Positions 1 through 8,616 of a DNA stretch of 64,000 nucleotides are shown here, piece by piece; position 1 is the stretch's first letter; the number at the start of each line of letters is the position of its first letter. The position numbers and the translations under genes were made by a program. The stretch is from the NCBI GenBank assembly GCA_050305515.1, contig JBNLFL010000043.1, positions 26,735 to 90,734 on the forward strand, given 5' to 3'. The stretch is from JAFGUB01 sp050305515 (GTDB taxonomy: Bacteria; Campylobacterota; Campylobacteria; Campylobacterales; Sulfurimonadaceae). The notes beneath the pieces were generated by a model. It worked only from the letters and a program-made list of their open reading frames with translations. It was not told where the DNA came from and did no database searches.

Positions 1-562
1 TACCGATGATATCGGCGCCTGCCATAATCGCCTTGGTGAGTTCCGATTTGTCGTGAATCTCGACCAGCGCTTCCATTCCCAGATGGCGCGTGTACTCCAG
101 CAGCTCTTTAAGCTCTTTGGTCGAGAGCGCCGCGGCGATGAGCAGGATGAAATCGGCACCGTACACCAGCGCCTCAAGAATCTGGTACTTGCTGACTATA
201 AAATCCTTGCGAAGCAGCGGAATGCTCACATAGCGGCGGATGCCCGCGAGGTATTCCAGATCACCCTGAAAGAAGTGCGGTTCGGTCAGTACCGAGATGG
301 CATTGGCACCGCCGCGTTCATACGCCTGCGCAATCTCAAGCGGGTCGAAATCTTCGCGGATCACCCCTTTGGAAGGGCTGGCTTTTTTTACCTCGCTGAT
401 AATACGGTACGGCTCTTCCTCGGTCGCCTTGAGAAAGGGAATCACATCACGCGGCGCTCTGGCGTTGAATGCGAGCGAACGGCCCAGCCACTCCATGGTG
501 AACTCTTTTTCGCGTTTGGCAAGATCCTCTTTCGTTTTTTTGATGATGTCATCAAGTATCAC
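1..562 (-). CDS. trpC: Indole-3-glycerol-phosphate synthase, N-terminal part (runs off the window)
   Basis: Tryptophan biosynthesis: ring closure of carboxyphenylaminodeoxyribulose phosphate to indole-glycerol phosphate, a cytosolic TIM-barrel enzyme. About 187 codons are visible; the C-terminus lies before base 1. The family signatures are present: EVKKASPSKG with the catalytic Lys region, GGANAISVLTE, LLRKDFI and EALVEIHD. The start is GTG at 562-560, whose GTGA overlaps the TGA of the upstream lipoprotein gene, so translation is probably coupled. No ATG exists nearby, and the VILDDIIKKTKEDL N-terminus is normal for TrpC. Nothing unusual is seen apart from its place behind a lipoprotein gene rather than in a trp operon. 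Function is near certain. Confidence 0.95.
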   Translation of the reverse strand, partial: MILDDIIKKTKEDLAKREKEFTMEWLGRSLAFNARAPRDVIPFLKATEEEPYRIISEVKKASPSKGVIREDFDPLEIAQAYERGGANAISVLTEPHFFQGDLEYLAGIRRYVSIPLLRKDFIVSKYQILEALVYGADFILLIAAALSTKELKELLEYTRHLGMEALVEIHDKSELTKAIMAGADIIG

Positions 563-1851
563 TTTGAGTGCTCCTTCTTGGAATTGTTTTTCAGACAGGC
601 ATCGATGGCATCAAGATGTGCCTTGACTTCGATGTCTTCCTTTCCGATCTTTTCGACAACCTTTTCCATGAGTTTTTTCGCCTTGACACACTCATGAAGG
701 CGGTAATGGCCCCATGCCAGAGAATCGAGATAAAAGGCGGAGTCCGGTTCCGCTTCGAGCGCGCGTTTGACATAACCCATGCCCTCTTTCACATCCAGAT
801 CGTGATCGATCATCAGATAGCCCAGATAGTTCAGATAGAGCGGCGTGGGCATTTGCGTCACTACCAGCTTCAGATCTTTCATCACCTGCTGGAGCATCGG
901 CGCATCCTGCTTGTCAGACGCACCTTCATAGGTAAAGATGGCGCTCTGCCCCAGATAGGCGACCTCCCCTTCACGATCATACAGTTTGCGTGCGAGTTTC
1001 GCCGCTTTGGGATAATTCTTCTGGTTGATGTAGAGCTGGAGCAACACCGGATCGTTGATGGGATGCGCTTCAAGAAATTCGAGCAGATGCGGAAAATCTT
1101 TCTGGTAGCTGTATATCTTGACAATGGCGTCTCCCACTACGGGATCGGGATCGACCTCGTAAAGACGCTTGTAAGTGGTGAGCATCCCTTCGATATTGTT
1201 CTGCTGGGAGTAAAAACCGGCCAGACGTCCGCAGACGGTTTTGGAGCAGCCATGCAGGCGGCTGTGCGATTCCAGATAGGCAATGGCATCGGCCTGACGT
1301 CCGAGATTCAGATAGAGAATGACCGACATCTGATCGAGGATGGCCTCGTCATAATTGATGGTGTAGGCGCGTTCAAGGTATTTAATGGCGGTGTCGTAGT
1401 GCTGCTGTTTGATGTAAATGTCGCTCACCAGCAGGTAATCCTCACTGGCTTTGGTGCGTTCTACAAGGGAGAGCGCCTTGACTTTGGCTTCGTCGTAGCG
1501 CTCAAGTGCCATCAGCGCGAGGATCTCGAAACGGTGTGCGATGGTATCGCGGGGTTCCGCATTCGCGTAGGCGCTGCTGTGGCTTAAGAGCCCCTGATAA
1601 TCTCTTGCGGCGGAGTAGCTGGCGAGTTCGCGCGACTTGTACTCCTCTTTTTTCGCATAGTGATAGAGCAGTTCATAAAATCCTGCCGCAGCCAGATACT
1701 GCTGCTGCTCTTCGGCCAGCAACGCATACATGATGTAAGTATCTTCTTCGTCAAAAGCCTTTTCGGCCGTTTGCGTGTTGTACGTCGGCTGCGTCATCGA
1801 ACATCCGGCAAACAGCAGTAAAAAGAATACGGCGATAACGGATTTAATCAC
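559..1851 (-). CDS. TPR-repeat lipoprotein
   Basis: A 430-residue protein. It begins with a lipoprotein signal: hydrophobic IAVFFLLLF followed by lipobox LFAGC, so the mature protein should be lipid-anchored at Cys16. The rest is helical TPR-like repeats (for example near YDTAIKYLERAYTINYDEA and the C-terminal DSAFYLDSLAWGHYRL unit), suggesting a protein-interaction scaffold in the envelope. The frame is open much further upstream, but that part overlaps the YkgJ-like gene antiparallel to no known domain; I place the start at GTG 1851-1849, just before the signal peptide and overlapping the preceding gene by 8 bp. It sits between a cysteine-cluster gene and trpC, all co-directional with overlaps, so they form an operon. 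The specific role is unknown. Confidence 0.82.
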   Translation of the reverse strand: MIKSVIAVFFLLLFAGCSMTQPTYNTQTAEKAFDEEDTYIMYALLAEEQQQYLAAAGFYELLYHYAKKEEYKSRELASYSAARDYQGLLSHSSAYANAEPRDTIAHRFEILALMALERYDEAKVKALSLVERTKASEDYLLVSDIYIKQQHYDTAIKYLERAYTINYDEAILDQMSVILYLNLGRQADAIAYLESHSRLHGCSKTVCGRLAGFYSQQNNIEGMLTTYKRLYEVDPDPVVGDAIVKIYSYQKDFPHLLEFLEAHPINDPVLLQLYINQKNYPKAAKLARKLYDREGEVAYLGQSAIFTYEGASDKQDAPMLQQVMKDLKLVVTQMPTPLYLNYLGYLMIDHDLDVKEGMGYVKRALEAEPDSAFYLDSLAWGHYRLHECVKAKKLMEKVVEKIGKEDIEVKAHLDAIDACLKNNSKKEHSK

Positions 1852-2224
1852 GGCGTACTCCCGGACACTCATGCTGCAATTCTTCGATATGTGTCTTGAA
1901 ATACTCCCAAAAGGGAAAGGTGCGGCACTGCTGCGGACGCGCCTGGTAGATGCCGCAGCCGTTGGCATCGCGGTCAAAAAAAATACAGTCATGCGAGGTG
2001 CCCACACGTTTCTCCCTGAGTGAAAACTTGTAGCCGCGTTTGATGAGATACCGCTCGTAAAACGTGACAATGTCACATTCAAGCAACGTGGCAATCTGCT
2101 TCACTTCCGCGGCCGAAACAAAAATATTGCCGCTCTCTCCGGTGCAGCAGCGCCCTTGGCATGTCGCGCACGCAGAGGGGTCAAAAGCGTAAGAGAAACC
2201 GTCTTGCCGGATTAGATGTGACAT
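1844..2224 (-). CDS. YkgJ-type CxxCxxxCC cluster protein
   Basis: A 126-residue protein of the YkgJ family (putative zinc- or iron-chelating domain). The N-terminal cysteine cluster is visible as Cys19, Cys22, Cys26 and Cys27 (ACATCQGRCC), followed by further cysteines in SHDCIFF, NGCGIY and QQCRTFPF, the usual pattern of the family. Its biochemical role is not established. It overlaps the upstream methyltransferase gene by 13 bp and the downstream lipoprotein gene by 8 bp, so it is the middle gene of a tightly packed operon. Family assignment is confident; function is not. Confidence 0.85.
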   Translation of the reverse strand: MSHLIRQDGFSYAFDPSACATCQGRCCTGESGNIFVSAAEVKQIATLLECDIVTFYERYLIKRGYKFSLREKRVGTSHDCIFFDRDANGCGIYQARPQQCRTFPFWEYFKTHIEELQHECPGVRRD

Positions 2225-2907
2225 TTTATACTGTGTGTCCTTGCACGCTTATAGAGTTCACGGGCCTCATCGGAAAACGCATCTTCGTCAAAGGCGTAAA
2301 AGGGAGGCCAGACTCTGGCCAGCGATTTTGAGTTCTTGCGCGCATGTATCATCACCAGCGATGCGTTGCGCTCTCGTTTGGAATGGACGAATTGTACATC
2401 AACCACTCTTAATTTGGCACGTTCAAGGGCCGCGCACAGGAGTGAAAACTGCTGCGGGTCGTAACAGAAAACAAAATGCCCCTGCGGCCGGAGAAGACGG
2501 CTTACATGTAAAATAAAAGGCTCCAGCGGCAGCGAAACGTTGGAGCGTGCCGTCGCGATCATCGCATTGTCGCTGCGCGAAGCGCCCTCGTGGTAGAACG
2601 GCGGGTTTGAGACAATGTAGTCAAAACCCTGATCGTCATGCAGGTCAAGGAAGCTGCCTTCATGCATCCGGTAGGCGATCTTGTTGACCTCGGCGTTTTT
2701 GGTAGCGAGCGCAATGAATTCGCGCTGCGGTTCGACCGCTTCAAGAGAGACACCCGGATGGTCACGCGCCACCAGAAGCCCTACAACACCGCTGCCGGCA
2801 CCAACATCAAGCATGCGCCCGCGCGGACTGAAGCGGCTGATGAAGCCGTAAAGAAAGATCGAATCGCTGTTGTAGCAATACCCCTCGATGGGCTGGTAAA
2901 GCTGCAT
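2212..2907 (-). CDS. tRNA1(Val) (adenine-N6)-methyltransferase-like (TrmN6/YfiC family)
   Basis: A 231-residue class I SAM methyltransferase. The SAM motif LDVGAGSGVVG lies at residues 33-43 and the amino-methyltransferase motif NPPF at 101-104, followed by YHEG, which is typical of the family that makes m6A at position 37 of tRNA-Val. The N-terminal QPIEGYCYNSDSIFL also fits that family. I choose ATG at 2907-2905 because TAAGGG lies five bases before it; an upstream in-frame GTG at 2913 has no such site. A TTACATGTAA palindrome (2916-2925) sits directly on this leader and a second copy (2502-2511) lies inside the gene. First gene of the operon that continues to trpC. A different adenine target remains possible. 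Confidence 0.85.
   Translation of the reverse strand: MQLYQPIEGYCYNSDSIFLYGFISRFSPRGRMLDVGAGSGVVGLLVARDHPGVSLEAVEPQREFIALATKNAEVNKIAYRMHEGSFLDLHDDQGFDYIVSNPPFYHEGASRSDNAMIATARSNVSLPLEPFILHVSRLLRPQGHFVFCYDPQQFSLLCAALERAKLRVVDVQFVHSKRERNASLVMIHARKNSKSLARVWPPFYAFDEDAFSDEARELYKRARTHSIKCHI
2502..2511. repeat. TTACATGTAA palindrome, copy 1
   Basis: Perfect 10-bp palindrome inside the methyltransferase gene, read there as Leu-His-Val. Confidence 0.97.
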
Positions 2908-2915
2908 TTTCACCC

Positions 2916-2925
2916 TTACATGTAA
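2916..2925. repeat. TTACATGTAA palindrome, copy 2 (intergenic)
   Basis: Perfect copy in the leader of the methyltransferase gene. Its last bases overlap the TAAGGG ribosome-binding site read on the minus strand. Confidence 0.97.
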
Positions 2926-2945
2926 TAATCATGCGATTATACCTT

Positions 2946-3216
2946 AGAAGCGATCTGAGAAACAGAATAACATTTTAGAGTGAAGAGAAGGTTTTAAGTG
3001 CAAGGCCAAGCGGTGCAGGCGATGCTGAAGCATCGTCGAGCCGCTTCAACGCAGCAATTGAAATCTTCTCTTTACTCCCGAAGGGCCCAACAAAAAGCAT
3101 TCATCTACGGCGTTGCACTTCCTCAACTTGCCTTTAGGCAAGCCAGCGTCAGAGCGCCTTGTAGCTAAACGCTTCTTGTTGGGCTAAAATATTACTCTGT
3201 TTCACAGATCGCTTCT
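2946..3216. mobile_element. MITE-like element: 32-bp terminal inverted repeats around two hairpin arms
   Basis: This fills the gap between the methyltransferase gene and kdsB. Bases 2946-2977 and 3185-3216 are inverted repeats matching at 29 of 32 positions. Inside lie two further inverted-repeat arms. Arm 1: 2979-2997 pairs with 3058-3076 (16 of 19, the three differences being G-U compatible on the plus strand), with an inner stem 3008-3013/3041-3046 and hairpin 3020-3026/3029-3035. Arm 2: 3085-3098 pairs with 3171-3184 (13 of 14), with inner hairpin 3127-3142. The whole can fold as a three-way junction. There is no coding frame of note. It could be a non-autonomous transposon, a REP-type element or a structured RNA; no target-site duplication is evident at the ends. 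Confidence 0.72.
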
Positions 3217-3236
3217 TACCCATAAAGGCTTCTTTC

Positions 3237-3959
3237 ATGATCATTATTCCCGCACGTCTCGCGTCAACCCGTTTTCCTCAAAAAGTGCTTGCCGATATCG
3301 GCGGAGTACCGATGGTGGTGCGTACCGCCAAAGCGGTCGCACATCTTGATCGGGTCGTTGTCGCCGCTGATGACGAGCTGATTATCGCTACATGTAAAGC
3401 GCACGGCGTCGAGGCGATGCTCACCTCCACTACCCACAAAAGCGGTACCGACCGCATCAACGAGTGCGCGCAGATTCTGAATGTGCCTGACGACGAGCTT
3501 ATCATCAACGTTCAGGCAGATGAGCCTTTTATTGAAAGCACGGTACTCACCGGCCTTATAGAGCGGCTGGAGTCTCTGAAAAGCCAAGACGCCCCCTTTG
3601 TCATGGGAAGCTGCTACAACGCTATCAATGCCGAAGCCGCGCAGGATGCCAATCTGGTCAAAGTGGTGCTTGACTCAGAACACAATGCCATCTACTTTTC
3701 ACGATCCATGATTCCCTTCAACCGCAGCGGTGAAGCCACCTATTTCGGACATATAGGCATTTACGGATTTACCAAAAAAAGTTTGCAGGAGTTCTGCGCG
3801 CTTGATGACGCGCCCATTGAAGACATTGAAAAGCTCGAACAGCTCCGCGCCATTTATCACGGCAAAAAAATATCGATGGTCAAAGTGACGAGTACCGGTT
3901 TCGGGATTGACACGCCGGAAGATCTGGCGCGTGCGAAGGAGATTTATCAGATAAAGTAG
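3237..3959 (+). CDS. kdsB: 3-deoxy-manno-octulosonate cytidylyltransferase (CMP-KDO synthetase)
   Basis: Activates KDO with CTP to CMP-KDO for LPS inner-core assembly, in the cytosol. The protein has 240 residues, near the family norm. N-terminal IIIPARLASTRFPQKVL is the nucleotide-binding signature, then KSGTDRINE, NVQADEPFIE with the metal-binding Asp, and the C-terminal TGFGIDTPEDLARA. It starts at ATG 3237 with AAAGG upstream. The gene is intact, but its last 55 bases (3894-3948) are repeated imperfectly at 14294-14348, on the far side of the AT-rich island, so kdsB marks the insertion point of that island. Confidence 0.97.
   Translation: MIIIPARLASTRFPQKVLADIGGVPMVVRTAKAVAHLDRVVVAADDELIIATCKAHGVEAMLTSTTHKSGTDRINECAQILNVPDDELIINVQADEPFIESTVLTGLIERLESLKSQDAPFVMGSCYNAINAEAAQDANLVKVVLDSEHNAIYFSRSMIPFNRSGEATYFGHIGIYGFTKKSLQEFCALDDAPIEDIEKLEQLRAIYHGKKISMVKVTSTGFGIDTPEDLARAKEIYQIK
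3894..3948 (+). repeat. Left flank repeat of the island (kdsB 3' end)
   Basis: A 55-bp direct repeat with 14294-14348: 50 of 55 positions match. This copy lies within the intact kdsB reading frame. Confidence 0.88.
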
Positions 3960-4025
3960 AGTTTTGCACTCAGAACTCTATTACTATAGAAAGTGCTTCC
4001 TGTATGATCTTTGCTTTATTAAATA

Positions 4026-5054
4026 CTAAAACAATATCCAGATTCCTGTATTTAATGCGTTGGAGCGTTTTTCCGAAACCACGACATTAGGTTCCGGCAT
4101 CAATTCAATCGGTTGCTGCATATATTTTAAAAACATATCGCCTATAACTGGTTTGAAATGGTTTCTGTCATACCAGAACTCTTCATTGTAAAGAGTTCTG
4201 TTAAAATCTGGAGAAAGTTGGATAAAATCAGTATAACTTATAAAATCCATAAATTTAAATTTATCCCTGATATTACTGATTTGATTTCTTAGTTTTTCAC
4301 TATTTAGTGGAGAAAAAGTAAAATCAACTAAATCCTTGTGATACGGAAGTACAACGAAGCGTATATTTACATTTTTAAATTTTTTACCCTCTTTTGCAAT
4401 ATCATTGAGTAGACCTGCAAAATGATTTACAGAAAAGTTTGATAAGCGCTGTTTGAATACTTTTTTATAATATTCTTCATGTTCATAACTAAAACTCTGG
4501 TCAAATATACAGTTGCAATTAGGATAAACATACGATTCATCTGTCTGAAAATAATCAAAAAGAGTATTTACTGAAACAAGGATAGAATTTAAACTCAAAC
4601 TTGCTTCAAAAAAATTTGGCTTTTTTACAAACTCCATCTGTTCGGCAGTAGAACCTATCCATAACACTTCTATGAATATTGTCTTGACACTCTCTTTTTT
4701 TAATACTTCTTTTAACAATATTTTTGTTTCGTTTAAAGACATACCTGGTTTAGGAATTTTTAATATATGCGGCTTATTACATGTATCGAATCCTCTTAAG
4801 ACTCTTGAACTTCCAATAATCACCGTATCGGCTTCTGTAGTTTCAATATCACGTAATAATTTATACATAATAATATCTTTACTTGGTAACTTAAATAATT
4901 TAAAAGATGTAAAGTTACCGTCATTCAATATGCCTGAATTAAAGTAGTGGTAAGGATTTATCAGATAATTTAGAGTAATAATTGCCGATAGCATAATTAC
5001 GATAGTTGCGAATAGATTGATTATATATTTAAATTGTTTATAAAAATCAACCAT
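4026..5054 (-). CDS. SGNH-hydrolase-like membrane protein (DltD/AlgJ-like)
   Basis: A 342-residue protein. One N-terminal membrane segment (about residues 11-32) is followed by an extracytoplasmic domain. IIGSSRVLRGFD at 79-90 resembles the nucleophile block of SGNH/DltD-type proteins (Ser82 or Ser83), and Asp296-x-x-His299 in YDRNHF gives the C-terminal Asp/His pair. Such proteins accept an acyl group delivered by an MBOAT partner and pass it to a surface acceptor. Its start overlaps the MBOAT stop by 8 bp, matching the usual MBOAT/SGNH gene pair. It is the last gene of the island operon. DltD-like and AlgJ/AlgX-like roles cannot be told apart from sequence alone; the acceptor is unknown. 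Confidence 0.75.
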   Translation of the reverse strand: MVDFYKQFKYIINLFATIVIMLSAIITLNYLINPYHYFNSGILNDGNFTSFKLFKLPSKDIIMYKLLRDIETTEADTVIIGSSRVLRGFDTCNKPHILKIPKPGMSLNETKILLKEVLKKESVKTIFIEVLWIGSTAEQMEFVKKPNFFEASLSLNSILVSVNTLFDYFQTDESYVYPNCNCIFDQSFSYEHEEYYKKVFKQRLSNFSVNHFAGLLNDIAKEGKKFKNVNIRFVVLPYHKDLVDFTFSPLNSEKLRNQISNIRDKFKFMDFISYTDFIQLSPDFNRTLYNEEFWYDRNHFKPVIGDMFLKYMQQPIELMPEPNVVVSEKRSNALNTGIWILF

Positions 5055-6615
5055 ATATAAAACCTGAGTTATTTGTAAAAAATAGCAAACTTATACAAAA
5101 CAGTACCCCTAAAAAGATTGAATTAGCAGTTGTACTACTCCATTTAATATCGTAAATAATAAACTTATCTGATTTGATCAGGTTAAACATATTCATCGTA
5201 TTAGGCATGGCAAATACAAAAAAAGTCACAATGAACAAATGTAATGAAATATAACTCTCTGAAATAATAGGAGCTGCAATAGGCAAAGCTCCAAAGTATT
5301 TACTATTAGGAAATGCCCCATTAAAGCTAACACCATAGTCAGTTAAAAAAGAAATATAAGTTTCCAAAATTTTAGGTAAACTGATATAGAACTCCCTGTA
5401 ATTATCAATAAAAAAGTTGAAAAAATTCAAATCACTCGGAGCCCTGAAAGCTACCGAAGTTAAAATAATTATGAATAATAAAAATACTCTGGAAAAAATT
5501 TTTCCTAATCCAATAAATTTTAAAGAAAAAGGTAAATTAACATATTTTTTCAACAATTCTTGACTTACCAAAATTAAAGCACCAAAAATACTATAATAGA
5601 TAGCATCCTGTGTTGGTGCATGCCATACCCCAGTAATAAAAAAAGTTGAAAATACAGCAGCACTCCAAGCAATAATTACTCTTGTTTCCATCTTAGTATT
5701 TGGAAGTTTTTTTAATACCATAAAGACCGGTTGAAATACATATTCTCTTACATAAGCCATAAAACTCATATGCCAAGAGTTGATATAATCCATAGGACCT
5801 ATTGCTTTAAGAGGAGAATTAAAATTTACAGGAAGTAAGATTCCAAAACACAAAGCCATTCCAATTGCCATATCACTATAGGCTGAAAATTCAAAATAAA
5901 ACTGTAAAACGCTGCCCCATGCAATATAAGACAACTCAATAACTGAAAAAGTAATCTTATGTCCAAAACTTTGTTCAACGCGATAAAATGCACTAATCCA
6001 CTCTCCAATGGGATCTGCCAAAAGTACTTTTTTTGAAAAACCAATAATAAATAAACTAATTCCCATATTAATTTTATCAATAGCTATATTGTTGTGCTCT
6101 ATATCATTAAATTGTGGAACAATATTTCTGTAAGGTGTTAAAGGACCAGATGGAAGATATATAAATAAAAAAGAAAATAATAGATATTTCTTTAAAGTAG
6201 GTTTTTCGCTATTTTGTTTGGTCGCATCAAAAAGTGCCGTAATTTGCTGTAAAGAGTAAAATGCAAGTCCCAATGGCATAGCAAATGATAGAACAGTTTC
6301 TGTTTCTAAGTGATACATAGAGGAAATATCCAAGAGTGAATATTTAAAGATAATCAATGGTAATAAACTTAAAACAATGCCCAGTGATCTAAGAATAGTT
6401 TTGTTAAACCCGGCAAGCATCAAGTGTATTAATGTAAAGTTTATTATTGATAAAGTAAACAAAATTGCCAGTGACAAAATGTCTATATAAAATAAAAATG
6501 CAATGGAACTAAATAGCAACACATAGTTAGAAGTTTTTGTAGAAAAGTTTCTAATAATGTAAAATAGTATTAAAATGGCTGGAAATAGAAAAAAATAATA
6601 TTCAGAAAAACTCAT
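5047..6615 (-). CDS. MBOAT family membrane O-acyltransferase (AlgI/DltB-like)
   Basis: A 522-residue polytopic membrane protein. Family signatures are clear: FYFEFSAYSDMAIG (about 239-252), LPVNFNSPLKA (261-271), SWHMSF with His282, and TGVWHAPT with the likely catalytic His332. AlgI and DltB homologues move an acyl group from a cytosolic donor across the membrane to a polymer or partner protein. The SGNH protein encoded directly downstream with an 8-bp overlap is the expected partner. A 42-bp gap separates it from the carbamoyltransferase gene. The donor could be acetyl-CoA, as in alginate systems, or the ACP-bound acyl chain made by the same operon, as in Dlt; the presence of ligase and ACP favours the latter, by inference. 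Confidence 0.9.
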   Translation of the reverse strand: MSFSEYYFFLFPAILILFYIIRNFSTKTSNYVLLFSSIAFLFYIDILSLAILFTLSIINFTLIHLMLAGFNKTILRSLGIVLSLLPLIIFKYSLLDISSMYHLETETVLSFAMPLGLAFYSLQQITALFDATKQNSEKPTLKKYLLFSFLFIYLPSGPLTPYRNIVPQFNDIEHNNIAIDKINMGISLFIIGFSKKVLLADPIGEWISAFYRVEQSFGHKITFSVIELSYIAWGSVLQFYFEFSAYSDMAIGMALCFGILLPVNFNSPLKAIGPMDYINSWHMSFMAYVREYVFQPVFMVLKKLPNTKMETRVIIAWSAAVFSTFFITGVWHAPTQDAIYYSIFGALILVSQELLKKYVNLPFSLKFIGLGKIFSRVFLLFIIILTSVAFRAPSDLNFFNFFIDNYREFYISLPKILETYISFLTDYGVSFNGAFPNSKYFGALPIAAPIISESYISLHLFIVTFFVFAMPNTMNMFNLIKSDKFIIYDIKWSSTTANSIFLGVLFCISLLFFTNNSGFIYG

Positions 6616-6657
6616 GCGTATATTTTTGTAATATCTTTCATCTTCTCTTGCTGCGAA

Positions 6658-8352
6658 TCATTTTTCAAAATATACATCTTCTAAAAGTAAGCCATCTAAG
6701 CCCGTGGTTGCAAATACTGCAACAGCATCTTGGATAGAATGCGCAATTGGTTTTCCCATAATATTAAAACTTGTATTCAATAAAATCGGTACCCCTGTCA
6801 AACGATAAAACTCTTGTAATAATGCATAAAGCCATGGCTCTCTCGATTTGTTGATAGTTTGCAACCTTCCCGTACCATCGGCATGTACAACCGCGGGAAC
6901 CAAATGAGTTTTGTCTGGTTGAAATTTGAAAGTAAATGACATAAAAGGAGAATCTACAGCGCTTTCAAACCATTCATTTTGGTATTGTTCTAGGATCATT
7001 GGCGCAAATGGACGATAAGATTCTCTTCCTTTGACGTGTTTATTTATTGCATCCTTCATACCTTCGGGTCTTGGGTCTGCTAAAATTGATCGGTGACCCA
7101 GTGCACGAGGGCCAAATTCTGCAGCTCCACGAAAAACTCCAATAATCTTACCTTTGGCTAACTGTTCGGCTATTTTTACGGGAGAAGATTCCTCTAAGCG
7201 ATAAGATGTCCAATGACTATTTTGCACCGTAGATTCAATCACTCCTAAATCGGGTAAACTTCCTAAATAGCAGGCGCTCTCAGCGAAAGGTATTGCTTTG
7301 TTTTGTGAAACCTGACACCAAGCGAGGAGTGCTGCACCTATAGCATTACCATCATCTGCTGGAGCAGATGGAATATGTATATTTTTAAATGATCTGTTTG
7401 ACAAAAGAGTTCCGTTATAAGAGGAGTTGAGCGCAGTTCCTCCAGCGAAAATCAAGTTTTCTTCTTCATATTTTTTTAAATGCTCTACAATACGATTCAT
7501 ATACCTCTCATAAGCAAGCTGTCCTGTTGCAGCTAAAACTGCAGCTTTCTCTACAGGTTCTTCAGGCAATCGCTTGTAGCTAGATAAGGCTTCTGCTACC
7601 TCAGAAATTATTGATTGCTCTGCAAAAACAGGACGTCCATTTTCAATAATAAGAACACGTTCGAGCAATGCTAATAAATCAGGATCAGGAGTCGCAAAGG
7701 CTGCAAGCCCCATGACTTTCCACTCTTCGCCAGCAACCCAATTAAAACCACACAGTGAAGTCAACCAACAATAAAAAGTTCCTAAACTTCCTGGTCCCCA
7801 AGAGCGCCAAAGACGTTTTAGTGCACGATCTTGTAAACGATAAAGACTCATTGAACCAACTTCACCTTCTCCATCTGAAACCAGTACCAACCCATCTTGA
7901 AAAGGAGCCGAATATACTGCATTTGTGGCATGGCAGATATGATGGTCGAAGTTCATGGTTGCACCACAGATATGAGATTGGAATACTGTTTTAATACTGT
8001 GAGCTCGATTTTGATACATTTGAGCCTGAATACCAAGCAGCCAAGCTCCTAAATGTGAAGGAATTAATGCGGATGAGGGTTCCGCCAACTGGCTGCCACC
8101 ATCTCCCAGAAGGTCTTGTTTTGCTCGGGTCCAGCTAGTTGAAACATAAAAATTAGCATAAGGATCATTTTGAAGAATTTTTTCTAAATGTGGCCCAATA
8201 TGATCTATATGATCCGGTGCAATACCCCATGCTCGTTTGGACTGCAAAAAACGCTCAGTAGCCTCTGCAAATATGACACTACCACTAGAATCAACGATTG
8301 CAAAAGCGGGATCATGCCCCGAGATTGATAAACCAATATAATATTGACCCAC
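6658..8352 (-). CDS. Carbamoyltransferase, NodU/CmcH/TobZ family
   Basis: A 564-residue enzyme expected to move a carbamoyl group from carbamoyl phosphate, via carbamoyl-adenylate, to a hydroxyl group. The N-terminal Kae1-like domain has LSISGHDPAFAI, metal-site DHHICHA (His137, His141), SDGEGE (159-164) and AGGTALNSS. The C-terminal YrdC-like part has EFGPRALGHRSILADPR and LNTSFNIMGKP. Length is normal for the family. The start is GTG at 8352, three bases after the ACP stop, so the two are translationally linked. In characterised members the acceptor is a natural product (Nod factor, cephamycin, tobramycin); here an ACP-bound hydroxyacyl chain made by the P450s is a reasonable inferred acceptor. 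Confidence 0.93.
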   Translation of the reverse strand: MGQYYIGLSISGHDPAFAIVDSSGSVIFAEATERFLQSKRAWGIAPDHIDHIGPHLEKILQNDPYANFYVSTSWTRAKQDLLGDGGSQLAEPSSALIPSHLGAWLLGIQAQMYQNRAHSIKTVFQSHICGATMNFDHHICHATNAVYSAPFQDGLVLVSDGEGEVGSMSLYRLQDRALKRLWRSWGPGSLGTFYCWLTSLCGFNWVAGEEWKVMGLAAFATPDPDLLALLERVLIIENGRPVFAEQSIISEVAEALSSYKRLPEEPVEKAAVLAATGQLAYERYMNRIVEHLKKYEEENLIFAGGTALNSSYNGTLLSNRSFKNIHIPSAPADDGNAIGAALLAWCQVSQNKAIPFAESACYLGSLPDLGVIESTVQNSHWTSYRLEESSPVKIAEQLAKGKIIGVFRGAAEFGPRALGHRSILADPRPEGMKDAINKHVKGRESYRPFAPMILEQYQNEWFESAVDSPFMSFTFKFQPDKTHLVPAVVHADGTGRLQTINKSREPWLYALLQEFYRLTGVPILLNTSFNIMGKPIAHSIQDAVAVFATTGLDGLLLEDVYFEK

Positions 8353-8355
8353 TAC

Positions 8356-8616
8356 TTATTTCTCAGATAACATTTCACAAAGAGCATCAGCTACCTGATT
8401 AGCGGTTTTATATTCGAACATAATCAATGGTTCAATTTCTAATTCGTATTCTTCTTCCAAATATCCACAAATTAATACTGCGTTTAAAGAGTCAACACCA
8501 ACATCTGCCAACTGTGTATCGCCAGTTAACTGTTCCACAGGAGTTTTAGTACGTGATGAAACTACCTTCAACACAAAGTCTACTATCTGTTCTCGTTTTA
8601 TATCTAAGTTTTTCAT
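8356..8616 (-). CDS. Acyl carrier protein
   Basis: An 86-residue acidic carrier protein. GVDSLNAVLI (residues 40-49) holds the phosphopantetheine attachment Ser43 in a standard DSL motif. It is distinct from the housekeeping AcpP in sequence and in context. Its ATG overlaps the stop of the upstream P450 gene as ATGA, and the carbamoyltransferase follows after three bases. It most likely carries the acyl group loaded by the AMP-ligase of the same operon while the P450s, radical SAM enzyme and carbamoyltransferase act on it. No dedicated phosphopantetheinyl transferase is seen in the window. Confidence 0.92.
   Translation of the reverse strand: MKNLDIKREQIVDFVLKVVSSRTKTPVEQLTGDTQLADVGVDSLNAVLICGYLEEEYELEIEPLIMFEYKTANQVADALCEMLSEK

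Noticed and set aside
53..697. Plus-strand open frame at the window start
   Set aside because: It is antisense to trpC, whose motifs are clear on the minus strand.
568..1587. Long plus-strand open frame over the TPR lipoprotein gene
   Set aside because: It is antisense to a protein with lipobox and TPR repeats, encodes no recognisable domain and has no ribosome-binding site.
3961..3998. Terminator after kdsB
   Set aside because: A 6-bp stem with a ten-base loop and no T-run is too weak to call.
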